Shown one piece after another: positions 24,571 through 36,500 of a stretch of 64,000 bases of DNA. The notes beneath the pieces are model-generated. The model saw nothing but the letters and a program-made list of their open reading frames with translations, did no database searches and had not been told where the DNA came from. Source of the stretch: Vanilla planifolia (lineage: Eukaryota > Streptophyta > Magnoliopsida > Asparagales > Orchidaceae); contig JAIUJO010000187.1 in assembly GCA_023846275.1 (NCBI GenBank), positions 769,721-833,720 of the forward strand, in the 5' to 3' direction. A program made the translations under genes and the position numbers. Position 1 is the stretch's first letter. Every line of letters begins with the position of its first letter.

Positions 24571-27290
24571 TTTGAAGCCAACTAGGCTCCTTTAATTGGT
24601 CTTTTCTCCTTTATGTTCATGCTATGATTTTGTCCTTTCATAAGGTATCATTGCAAATTGCAACAATGTGTACGAAAAATATGACACATATTTCATCACA
24701 ATTTTACAAGACAACTCTTATTTACTTATAACAAAAATAATCTTAGAAAGTAATAAAATGTTTTTATTCAAAGATCGTGCTGATAATTATAATAACCATA
24801 CTTTAAATGATTATCATATTTTTTTAATTTTAGCAAATCCTTAATTGTTAACGACAACTCGCACGAATATAACTAGAAGTGTCACTATAATATGTTAAAT
24901 ATAAGTCTCAGCCAACATACTTTCAAAACTAAATTAAAATTTGAAAACATTGACAATTTGCACAATTTTAATTATGACATGACTAGATCTAATCAACCAA
25001 CACATCCAATTACTCATCAATGAAAAGTGTGCATAAGATAATGCATAACCATGTGAAAACTTTTGTGGTTAATTCACATTTACACCATAATTGAGGGCTT
25101 AGCTTAAAAGCACAATAAAAATAGTGTAAGTGCTTCCCTATTTTCCATCACCTAGATAGACATAACGAAAAAAATAATGCTTGTTATTCATATTTGTGAT
25201 CACCAAAAGACTATGGCATGTACTTTTATAGCAAACTCCCTATACGCATTTACATTTATATGGAAGGCATGAGCACTCTTTCATCTTGATTGACTAGAGG
25301 CACACCTCATTGGTTCTCGTTCTTTTCATTGTTTCACTTTTAAAATCGACTTCTTCCTTTTCAATTCTCTTTGTGTTGGCCTCCTTAATTTGTGCCTCTT
25401 AAGTTTAATATCTATTAAGATTCAAGAAAACTATCTAAGCGTAGCATATAATGCCTTTTTATAAGTAAATAATCCTTTCCTTAAATCATGATAGCTTTAC
25501 TAGTTGGTTAATATCTATTTTCTTATCCATGTTAGGGTAATAAATCACTTCATATCATTTTGTTTCTTGTATTTTCCAAATGGACCTCAATCATTTCTTA
25601 TTTGTAATTATTATAATTTTCATATACTCTCACACATTGATTTATAGATCTAAACAATAATTTCTATATATGCATTGGTGGTTCACCACCCCTTTTTAGT
25701 ACACAATCACCCCCATTGCTATTTTAAGCTATGTTTAAAAATGGTTAGTCATATAATAACTACACTGGATAAGATAAGGAATCATTCATAGAGACTTGTG
25801 ATTATAAGAGTGTGTCAATTGAATGATTTGTCTCCATAAAATTTGTGTTGAAATAGTGTCAATGGTGGTCACGTATCGAAAAAAGGGGACCAACCACAAC
25901 TTCCTAATTTAAAAATTTTGCATAAATGAAATTAAAATAAGAAAATGGCCATTATAGTAAGATCATGTCAGTTATTTTAATTGGGCTAACAAGAAACTTG
26001 GAATTAAATTTTAATAAAGTTGTATATGGTGAAATCAATTTGTGTTTTGATATTATTTAGGTTTTGAAATCTACACAATTCATCTTCTATACCATGATAT
26101 TTATCAATTTATACTTTATCTTTTTTCATAATAAAATTTCATGTATGTCTCTTTTGAATATTATCAAAACCCCATGTGTTGCACCAAATATAAATGTATA
26201 ATGTCATATATTTGTATCTCACATCCCATCTCATCACAACATTTTCAAAACATTGTCCATTGTGTTGTTAGTTTTATGATAACAAAGTAATCTTATCTCT
26301 AATATAATGTTTTTGTGCTACTGGATTAATTCGTGTTAAGAAAAATTAGTGAAAGAAATATCTATTGAGAATTTTATTACAAAGTTATCCATCAGTGGGC
26401 GATGCTTTATGCAAACTTTACACTTATGAAAATCAAAATGCAAGTAATTTGCAATTAAATTCTTTTAAAAATCTTAATGGTTGTTATAAAATAATTTTGG
26501 AAATTCTTCATAACTTTTAGGACTTGTTTTGTGGGAGAGAAAAAAATTAAAGAACAAAACCAATTTTAGGTGCTTCAATCCAAACTTGGAGCAACATCCA
26601 CCATTCACTAGAAGGCTAAGAGAAAGTAATAAATCCCTTCCTAATGCAATAACATGTTGCGCATCAAATAGTTGTTTCATTTAGATGTATTGCTAGTTTT
26701 ATTCAAGCTAAGTATCATATTTGAAATGGTTCTCCTACTTCTCATTCGTCTTAGCCATCATTGTCATTGTAGGTGTTAATTGTGGCTGACTATTGAATTT
26801 TTACTTTCAATTCGCCAAGTTATTTGCATCTATATTTTTTTTGAATGTTTTAGAGTTGAGTTGGTAAATTTTTGGATATTTCTTGTTTAAAATCTAATCC
26901 AAGTAGTTCCTGAAAAGGTTATAATTCTATTGGTACAAATCATAGTTATTTTTGACATAAAAAAGGTTTTTGTGCTTTTTTGTTATCAATCATCATTTGT
27001 TCCTATTGCCACCACAATTTGTCATTGTAGCTTTGGTCATGCCATCTATACAACCCTTATCCACCCACATGGCAAGCTCTACCTTCTCAATTATTGACCG
27101 ATAAACTAATGTTAGTATGCTTTAACTTGCGTAGATTAGTATGACCTACATTGATACAGTCAAACATACAAAGATTCATGAACCAGTGTCAACTTGCATC
27201 AACCCAAGCCAACCCATACCAATCCTTTCATACCTACTCACCAGTGCCAAGGAGTCATCGTGCTTCTCCACTAGAGTCACCCTACCCAAG
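24571..27290. other. Unassigned unique sequence, no supported gene
   Basis: This 2.7-kb stretch shows neither of the two repeat families. The longest minus-strand frame (26,474-26,680) is 68 codons with a Leu/Phe-rich product and matches no family I know. Small overlapping plus-strand frames begin at 27,141 and 27,151. The last of these runs across the boundary into satellite, which argues against it being a gene. The segment 27,170-27,295 is notably C-rich (AACCCAAGCCAACCC at about 27,200) compared with everything around it. A decayed transposon or old intergenic DNA is possible, but I see no diagnostic motif. Confidence 0.6.
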
Positions 27291-30200
27291 TATTATCAAA
27301 TTAGATATTCGAGCTTATGTTTCTAAATATTTATGTTTTATTTTTTTGGCTTCCTTTATGAGACATTTTTATTTATGGCAAATTTGAATATCGAGGACAT
27401 TATAGTTGATTTTCTTTGTACCTCAGAATGTAGATTTCTTATGCAATTTGTCTCATTTCCTCAAATTGGTCTCTTTGCTTTGGTTATGCACTATAATACT
27501 CTGATTCTCCTCTAATGTGATTAATGTCCATTTTAATTTTGTTGTATTATATTTCTTTAATATATCTTATTATAACATTAATATATATTTTCTTTAGATT
27601 AAAATAATAATTCATTATTATTTATGTTTATTAATTTTAGTTATTTGTAATAATTCAAATCGAGGTCTTAATAAGATGAAAACAGAAGTTTTAAGAGTAG
27701 AATAATAAGCACTACATAATTAGATATTTGTTTTTCATATTTTTTATTATTTTATTAGGAATTTTGATTCAAATCTAATTTGATGATCGAAGATGTCATA
27801 TTTAATCTCCTTAGTTTGTTTCTTTCATGTCGAAAATGTCATTCTAAGTTTGTACTTTGATTTGGTTAAATTACTATGAAACCGATGTTTTACTCTCATG
27901 TGAGCATTAATTTTCTTTGATTTTGTTGTATTGAAATGATTAAATTATATCACCTTAGTTTAATATATAATTTCTTAATATTAAGTAATAATACAATATT
28001 ATTTATGGTTATTTAATTTTTTAAATTTTAGTAATTGCACACATGGTCTTATTGACACAAAATAAATGTCATTAGATTTGTGTCAATAAATATTTTCCAA
28101 TTGCTTCATTTCTATATTTTTAAATATTTTATTTTTTAGTTTTTGATATGTTTTGTTAGATTTTCTTATTCATATTAGATTTGAGGATTGATGATGTTAC
28201 TCCTGACATTCTAAGTATCTTGGAATATAACTTTTTTTGTATAATTTATCTCAATTTTTCAAATATTTTTATTTTATTTGGCTATATTATTATGTCATGC
28301 TAAATCATCTTTTATGTGATCATTAAATTGCTTCAATTTTGTGTTACATTTCTTAATATTATCACTTTTTAGCTTTGATATATATTTAATTAATATTTAA
28401 ATAAATGTTCATTATTATTTATGCCTAAGTTAAAAATTAATATTAAATCTAGACAAGATTAGATCAAGATGAAACAAATGTTACTTGCCTTATCTCAATA
28501 AATTCTATCCAAATAAATATACATTTTTATTTTTTTTTTAAATATTTCATTTTCTAAGGTATTTGCATGCATTACACTGCAGTTATATTTGTAATTAATT
28601 TGGTAATTGAAGAAATTTTATTCATTTAAGAGTACTATAAATTTGAATAAAATTCTTATATTTTTCATAAAGAATTCAGCTTTTAGTATTTTTGCTTATC
28701 TTGTTAATCTTTTCGATTTGTACTTAATTTGATGATTGAGGATGTTATACTTTATCTCCTAGGTATCTTGAAATGTAGCTTTAATGAATAATTCATTTAA
28801 TTTCTTAAAAGTTTTTGCTTTTTTATTATATTACTTTAAAATTATGATTCCCTCACATGTGACTTTAAATTATTTTGGTTCCATTAGATTATGATAATTT
28901 AATTTTTTTTGACTCATTCTTAATACTTTTTTACTTTGTATTTAAAAAATACTTTTATTTTTTATGTTTGTTTAATTTTGAAATTTATAATAACACCAGT
29001 TGGGGTTTAATCAAGAAAAAAAGAATGTCATTGGACCCAGCATAATGAGCACTTACCAAATAAATAAATATTTTTCATGTTTTTAAATTATTTTCTCGTT
29101 CTTAACTAAAATATGAATGATTTTACTTTCAATCATTTTAATATATTGGAATGTAGATTTTCTATAGAGTTTATCTTATTTCTCCAAATTGTTTTCATTT
29201 GATTTAGTTGTATTACATTTGAACTCTCGTTCTCTCATGTGACATTCACTTCACTTTAATTTTTTTGTGTTACATTGATTCAATTTATATTATTAAAGCT
29301 TTAACATCATTGGATTAATCCTGACAAATTCTATTCAATTAAATTATTATTTCAATATCTCAAAATTTTTATTGTCAAGTGTTTGGCATGCTTGAGATGA
29401 TACATTCATTTGTATAAGAATTAATAGTTGATGATAATACACTCGATTTTCCTAATATGGTGGAATTAAATTTTCTCATAAAATTTATCTTAATTCTTAA
29501 AATTGTTTGCTTTTGATTTAATTATTTTACTATGTCACTCTAAAATTTATCCCATGGGATGTTTAGATTGCCTCAATTTTGAAACGTTACATTGCTTATG
29601 TTTATCTTTTTAAAAATTTAATATATCTTTAATTAATATTAAGAAAATATTTTTTTATATTTATGCATTTTTAATTCAATAATTTAGATTAATTCAAAAT
29701 GAGGTTAGATCTGGATGAAATTAATGTCCTTTGACTTCTCTGAATAAGCTCTCCCCACTTGAATTTATTTATATGTTTAAATATTTTAGTCCCTTTAGTT
29801 TTGATAATCTTTTTAAGATTTTTTATTTGTATCGAATTTGGTGGTCAAGAATGCTACCTTTGATCTTAGTGTCTTAAATTATTTCTTTCTCACATAATTT
29901 ATATAATTTCTTCATATTGTTTGGTTTAATATCCTTATATTACAATGAAATGTTATTTTTTTTGCTTATTTGACCTTTACATTGTTTTGATTTAGTTATA
30001 TTATGTTACTTCAACTTAGCTTATTTTAGTGTTATGATATATGCATTTTGTATTAAAATAATAATTATTTATTGTTTATATTTGTAAAATTTAATAATTT
30101 GTCATTATTTTAAATGGGTTTTGATCATCAAAAAATAATCACCGTTGGACTCATCTTAACAAGTACTATGAAATTAAGTATTGATTTTTATTTTTCTAAA

Positions 30201-32152
30201 TCTTTTAGTATTTAAAGTGTTAACATGTTTTATGAGACATTTTGATTCAAACATAATGTGTCAATGATGTTGTACTTGATCTTCTTATATCTTGGAATAC
30301 AGCTTTTAATTACAATTTCGGTCATTTCTTTAAATTTTACAGTTTGATTTGGAGTTATTACTTTGAAACTCTAACACTGCATTTATGTGAAATCTATATC
30401 ACTATGATTTTGCAATATTATATTTCCTTTATTAATGTCATTGTACCATTAATATATATTTATGTAATATTAAAACAATAATTTGATATATTTTTATTTC
30501 TTTAAATTTTGTGATTTGTAGTAATTCCAAATGAGGTTTGATTATGACAACAAATGTCATTACTCCCATCATGATAAACACTATCTAATTAAATAATCAT
30601 TTTTATATTTTAAATAATTTTAAACTTTTACATTTTTTATGAGACATTTGGATTTGTTTGATTTGATGATTAATAAAGTTACACTTGATCTTCATAGTAT
30701 GTTGCGGTATGAGTTTTTGATATAATTTTTGTCAGTTTTTCAAATTTTTTAGGTTTGATTTAGTTATATTACTTTAAATATTTATTTCTCCACCCATGTG
30801 ACTTTTACAATAATTTCAATTACTTATATTATATTAATTCAATTTAACTCATTTTAGTCTTATTATATATTTTCATAATATTAAAATAATACTTTTTTTT
30901 TGCATACAATTTTTTTTAAGCACAACTTAATTAACAATTTCGTTTTAAATATTATTTCTTTAAATTTTTTAATTATTTTTTAAACTTTTTGCACATTTGA
31001 TAGGATATTTCATTTAATACTTTTTTGAATATTAATAATTTTTAATGTTTTCAATTTTTTTACACTTTATGAGAAATTTTAATTTGTACCTCTTTTGAAA
31101 ATCTAATATGCTACCCTATATCGCCATAATTTAATTCAATGGAACTTTAAAAAAAAATTTATCTTATTTCTTTAATATTAATATATTTTTTATTAATAAT
31201 AAAATAATAATTTTTTATTATTTATGTTTATTTTTTTAATTCATAGTACTTCAACAAAGACTTAATTGAGATAAAAGAAAGGTTGTTAAACTCATCTTTA
31301 TAAGCTCTAACTAATTGATATATTTTTTATAATTCACAAAATTTATTTTCTAGGATTTTAACATATTTTGCCAGGAATTTCAATTCATTTCATATTTGAT
31401 GATCGAGGATATTACTATCGATCTCTTAAGTGCCTAGGGATGTAATTTACTACCATAACTTAATTGATTTCTTCGAATTTTAAGCTTTGATTTGTTTGAT
31501 TTATTTATTTTACATTACATTAGTTTATCACATTTTCACTTTAATACGTAATTACATAATGATAAAATAATAAGTTTTTATCGTTTATGATTACTTACTT
31601 TAGTACTTTATGGTATTTCCAAAAGTGTTTTCTTTGAAATGAATCTAACTTTTGCACCCAAGTCATGATAAGCATTGTCATGTTAAAAACTTATTTTAAT
31701 ATTTTTACTGATTTTATTCCAGAATTTTCATAGATTTTATGAGATTTCTTATCTCTACTTGAATTAATGATTAAAGATGTTATAGTTTATCTTTTTCATA
31801 TTTTATAATGAAACCTTCTCATAAACTTTATTTCAGTTCTTCAAAGTTTTCACTTTGATTTTCTTATATTACTTGTAACATGTATTCTTCTTTAGTGTGA
31901 TCTCAACATCACTTTTAGTTGGTAATATTATATTATTTAAATTAATCATACTTTAGCCTTAATATATTTTTTTGAAAATAAAAAATTTATTTCTATATAT
32001 TGATATTTATATCGAATATATATTTTTGTATTTTCACATTTTTTATCCTTTTAGGGTTTAGTTACACCTTATGAAACCTTTTTATTTGTTGCTGATTAGA
32101 ATATCAAGGAAGTTAGTCTCGATCTCTTTAGAATCATAGAGTGAAATATTTG
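27291..32152 (+). repeat. 420-bp satellite array, block 2 (plus orientation)
   Basis: The monomer resumes at about position 325 of the unit. Box A copies are near 27,400, 27,795, 28,196, 28,615 (weak), 28,744, 29,121, 29,436, 29,852, 30,268, 30,678, 31,109, 31,410, 31,779 and 32,111. The step of about 129 bp at 28,615-28,744 marks a shortened unit. Other landmarks are as in block 1, for example CAAGATGAAACAAATG near 28,466 and GATGATCGAGGATATTAC near 31,398. The block ends about 40 bp into the monomer that starts at 32,111, where the orientation flips. Confidence 0.92.
31401..31423. promoter_or_regulatory. Box A dyad with 6-bp arms
   Basis: GATCGA at 31,401-31,406 and TCGATC at 31,418-31,423 are exact reverse complements in the box A position of a plus-oriented monomer. 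The innermost base pair of the consensus 7-bp arms is lost. Confidence 0.5.
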
Positions 32153-32161
32153 AGAAATATT
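32145..32161. repeat. Hairpin at orientation switch 1 (plus to minus)
   Basis: AATATTT (32,145-32,151) and AAATATT (32,155-32,161) form a perfect 7-bp stem with a 3-nt loop. To the left is a plus-oriented box A continuing to about monomer position 50. To the right the sequence reads as the reverse complement of monomer position about 115 downward, including CCAAATCAAAGTGAAAC. The hairpin sits exactly on the switch. AT-only stems of this size are common by chance in such DNA, so the link is suggestive only. Confidence 0.6.
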
Positions 32162-33496
32162 ATAACAATGCCAAATCAAAGTGAAACATTTGAAAAAATG
32201 AGACAAATTATTTGGTAAAGTTGTACTCTAACCTCTAAGTAAATTGATTGTAACATTTTTAACATCAAAATATTTGTGAGTAGAAATATCTAATCAATCG
32301 TGCAATAACCAAACAATGTAAAATTAAAAACAAAACATAAATTGAATAAACAATTAAATAAGCATAAATAAAAAAAAATTATTTAATATTAAGTGAATAT
32401 ATATTTGTGGTGAAATAAGATATATTGGAGGTCGACTGTAACTATCTTAATAATCAAATAAGGTTTGAGTTAAAAAGTCCTATAAAGAGTGGCAAACCTT
32501 TAAGAAATAAAAATATTATAAAATATTAAAAAAAAATTTATTAGAGCTTTTTGATACAAGTCCAACATTGTTTATTTCATTTCCATTATACTTAAATTTT
32601 TTTATAGTAAATTTCCAAGTTAAATAAGCATATATAATAAAAAAGTGTTCTCTTAGAACAAGGAAAATATATATTTATGATGAAATTAGAAAAAATGTTG
32701 GTGAAATATGTTAAATTGTATAGGAAAGATGCACTCCAACATACTAAAAAGATCGACTATAACCTCTTCAATCGTTAAATGAGGTTTGAATTAAAATTTC
32801 TCATAAAAAGCATAAAAATCATTAGCAAAATATTTAGAGACATAGAAATGAATAGTCATAAGATAAGTCTTTTTTTAGTGACCCCAATCATGCCATCTCA
32901 CTTGAATCAAAATATTACACCTATAATAAGATAAATTAAATCAATGTAATATAACAAAATCACAGAAAAGAAAAGGTTACACAAATAGATATTTAAGGTC
33001 AATTTTAATGTAACAAAATCAAATTGAAAACTTTGAATAAATGAATTAATTTATGCAATAAAAATACATACCAAGATACTAAAAAGATCGATTGTGACAT
33101 CCTTATTCATCAAGATTAGTGTGAATTAAAATATTCCATAAAGAGCGAAAAAATAAAAATAGAACAGTATTTGAAAATTCTATAATTAATACATAATTAG
33201 ATGCAACTCATCAAAACAAGTTAGACACTGATTGTTTCATCGTGATTGAATCTTGTTTGAAATAACTATGAATATCTAAACCGAAAATATAAATAACAAT
33301 AAATTATTCTTTAAATATTAAGTAAATATATTTTAAATTTAAAATAAGAGAAATGAAAGAAAAGTTACGTTAGAAATCAAGTCAATGCAAAGTTCATACG
33401 AGATAAGATTTATAATTACATAGTAATATTAAAAAATAAAAGAATAATAAAATCAGATATATCGTATAAGAATGTTACACTCAATATTACTAAGGA

Positions 33497-33519
33497 GATC
33501 AAGTGTTGCAAGCTTGATC
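33497..33519. promoter_or_regulatory. Box A dyad with matching changes in both arms
   Basis: In an inverted monomer the arms read GATCAAG (33,497-33,503) and CTTGATC (33,513-33,519), again with a 9-nt spacer. Compared with the consensus GATCGAG/CTCGATC, each arm has lost its CpG by one transition, and the two arms remain perfectly complementary. CpG deamination can produce this by chance, so the pairing alone is not proof of selection. Confidence 0.5.
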
Positions 33520-36500
33520 AACAAATCATGTACGAATAGAATTATATAATAAAGTTTATGAAATTTGTGAAAACTTAAATATTTAATAAAACAAAATGAA
33601 TTGATAGTTCGATCAAGTTTACTGTAGGAAGTCAAATTATATACATAAATAAGAGCAAATTATTATTTTAATATTATGAAAATTATGTTAATGGTAAAGT
33701 GAAATAAAATGAAGTGTTATAACATAACGAAATCCAAGCGAAGCAAGGGCCACATGAGTGGAGGTATTAGGTTAACAAGCAATACAATGAAATTAAAGCC
33801 AAAAAATTTAAGAAATGAAATAACATATACATGAAATTTTTAATTCTAAGAAATTAAGGTGATAAAATCTAATATTGTTCATCCTCAAATAAATAAAAAT
33901 CGAAAAGCTTCATAAATCATGCTAAACACTCAAAAAATTTTAAAAATAAAAAATATTTAATATAAAAAAATCAAAGGAAAGCAATTGTTTAACAAGAGAT
34001 GATTTAGAGTTATAAGATATTAAGATGTAACCAATGCAAAAAAACTTGAAGAAATAAGATAAAATGTGTAAAACAAATTATATTTAAATTAAAAAAAGAT
34101 TGATTGTAACATTCTTTGATGATCAAATGAGGTATGAATCATAATTTCTCATAAAACATTGGAACCTTTTATCTAATAAAATATTCAAAAAAAGTTTAAT
34201 ATTTTCGTAAATATAGCTCATCGAGTTGAGTCAAACTATATTTGTTTTATTTCTATCTGATAATTTTTGGAGTTATCATAAATTTATAAATTGACTAATA
34301 ATTATAATAAAGAATATTAATTTAATATTTAAAAATATATATTTAAACTAAAATATGATAAATGGAAGCTTTGTATGATGACAAAGCTAAAGCAATGTAA
34401 AAGTTGCAAGAGAGAAGATTTAGAGTTATATAGTTATGTAAACAAATAAAAAAATTTAGAAGAAAAAAAATAAATTATACAAGAAAAGTTTCTTTCAAAG
34501 ACACTGAGGATGTCGAGTGTAGCATCATGAGATAGAAATTAAAATGCCTTCAAAAATATTCAAATGCCATAAAAAAATAAAATATTCAAACATCTAAATC
34601 TGAAAATTAATTAGGAAAGAGCTCCTCGAGAGGAGTTTAATGACTTTTGTTTCATCTCAATGAAACCTCATCTGGAATTCTTGTCTATTATCAAAGAAAA
34701 AAATAATAAATAATGACCAATTATTATTTTAATATTAAGTTAAAATATATATCAAAGTTAAAATAAAGTAAATTGAAATAATATAATATAACAAAATAGA
34801 TTCGATGTAATGCTCACACGAGAGGAGGTTTAAAGTGACGAAGTAGTTGAGCGAAATCAAAGCAAACAAATTGGGCAAATAAGATAAATTGCATGAGGAA
34901 GTTGTATCAAAGATACTAACGAGGATAAAGTGTAAGATTCTTGATAACCAAATAAGGTATGAAACAAAATACCTCATAAAATGTGCCAAAGGACAAAAAT
35001 AATTACCTAAAAATAATAAAATAACTTTTTAATTGGATAGAGCATGTAAAGGTATGTATGACAATATTTTTTTCATCCTAATGATACCTCGATCAAAATA
35101 GCTATAATTTGTAGAAGTTAAGAAGCAATAAAAAATTATTTTTTTTAATATGAAGTGCATTTATGTTACATATAAAATAAGATAAATTAGAGCAAGATAG
35201 TATAATCAAATCAATTCTATATAAAGGTCAAATGATATGAGAGTTATTGTTATATATTATCATTACCAACTCTAAGAAAAAAATTTGAAAAAATAAGATA
35301 AATTATAAGGGAAATCATGTGCAACATTCGTAATCATCATAATAGATATGTATGAAAAATATCTCTTAAAGCATTTAAAAATTTTAGAAAGGAAAAATTT
35401 TAAAAATCTAAAAATAAAAATTTAACTGATAGACGTTATTGAGGACTAATTTGATCACATTTTTTGTCTCAACCAGACCACATTTATAATTTCGACAAAC
35501 TACAAAAGCATAACATAATAAATAATGATAAATTATTAATATATTTTAAATAAGTTTAAACTAGAGTTGAAAAGAAATTAATTAATAAATTATAATATAG
35601 CCAAATAAAAATGATATAAAGGCCATACTTGCATAGATAGATACTAACACAATAATATAAGCAAACAAAAGAGAAACATATTGACAAGTGTGAGAACTTT
35701 TATGAGAATGATCTTTCTAATATTCTAAGGAATGTGAATGTAACAACTTTGATCATCACTTCTTGCATGAATCAAATGTCCTATAAAATATTAAAATGAC
35801 TATTTACTTAGATATATCTCTTCAAAAATAGTCTTATGACGTTTGCTTTTCCTCGACCAAACCACATTTGGAATTATTCAAAATTGCTAAAATAAATAAG
35901 GATAAAAAAAGAAAAACTTGTTACTTTAATATTAAGTAAAAATTTGTTAATGAAAAAATATGATAAATTCAAGTAGTGTAATAGGATAAAAAAAAAGTGA
36001 TGTAAAGGCATCATTTGACAAGATTTAAAATTACTTAGTAATAAAAGAAAATAAAAAATAAACATATTTATGGAATAAGAAAATTTTTTTTTGGAAAATT
36101 ACATTTTGAGATATCGATGAGGTCAAGTATAATGTAATTCATTATGGAACAAGGTAAGAATCTCAATGTCTCATATAACATGCAAAAATATTTTTACAGA
36201 ATATTTAAAAATATAAAAATAAATAATTTTTTATAGAGCTTAATCAAACAAATCCAACTACATTTATTTTATAGCAATGTGACTTCATTTGGAATTACTG
36301 CATATTAAAAATTTAAATAAACATACAAAATAAGAAATTATAATTTCAATATCTAGTAAATATATAATAAAGATGAAATGAGATAACTTAAAAGATTGCT
36401 ATATAACAAAATGAAAGCAATTTAAATGTCACAAAAGATAAGTTTAGGGTTGCATCATAATATAGTGAAATGAATGCAAATAATTTTGAGAAATGTATTA

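Larger units (their letters stand above)
22547..27290. other. Non-satellite interlude splitting the array
   Basis: The satellite stops inside box A at about 22,546 (GCCACACTTGACC, then CCATGGACCACATAG) and resumes at about 27,291 near monomer position 325 (TATCAAATTAGATATTC). Between these points the base composition is visibly less AT-rich; for example, the line at 23,221 has 25 G+C in 60. None of the monomer landmarks appear. The left half holds a separate tandem repeat, and the right half is unassigned. I found no convincing terminal repeats, target-site duplication, primer-binding site or transposon protein. The flanks are out of phase with each other (about position 28 against about 325). 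A simple clean insertion therefore does not explain it without loss of flanking satellite. Confidence 0.8.

Noticed and set aside
26474..26680. A 68-codon minus-strand frame in the interlude
   Set aside because: It is outside the satellite and so the best single candidate for an exon, but the product matches no family I know. There is no adjacent frame to join it to and no clear splice or promoter context. Recorded only inside the unassigned segment.
22547..27290. Interlude as an intact LTR retrotransposon
   Set aside because: I could not find matching terminal repeats, a primer-binding site, a polypurine tract, or any gag, protease, reverse transcriptase or integrase motif.
27141..27515. 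Three overlapping small plus-strand frames at the right edge of the interlude
   Set aside because: They overlap in different frames and two cross the boundary from interlude into satellite, which a real gene would not be expected to do.
33471..33490. A plus-oriented box A (AATGTTACACTCAATATTAC) inside inverted block 3
   Set aside because: It occupies the place where the inverted monomer normally reads AAAGTTGCATTCCAAGATAC, so it is a chance resemblance after decay. The true inverted box A follows at 33,497.
34735..34989. An 84-codon minus-strand frame
   Set aside because: It is the inverted-block version of the recurring satellite frame, with no independent sign of coding.
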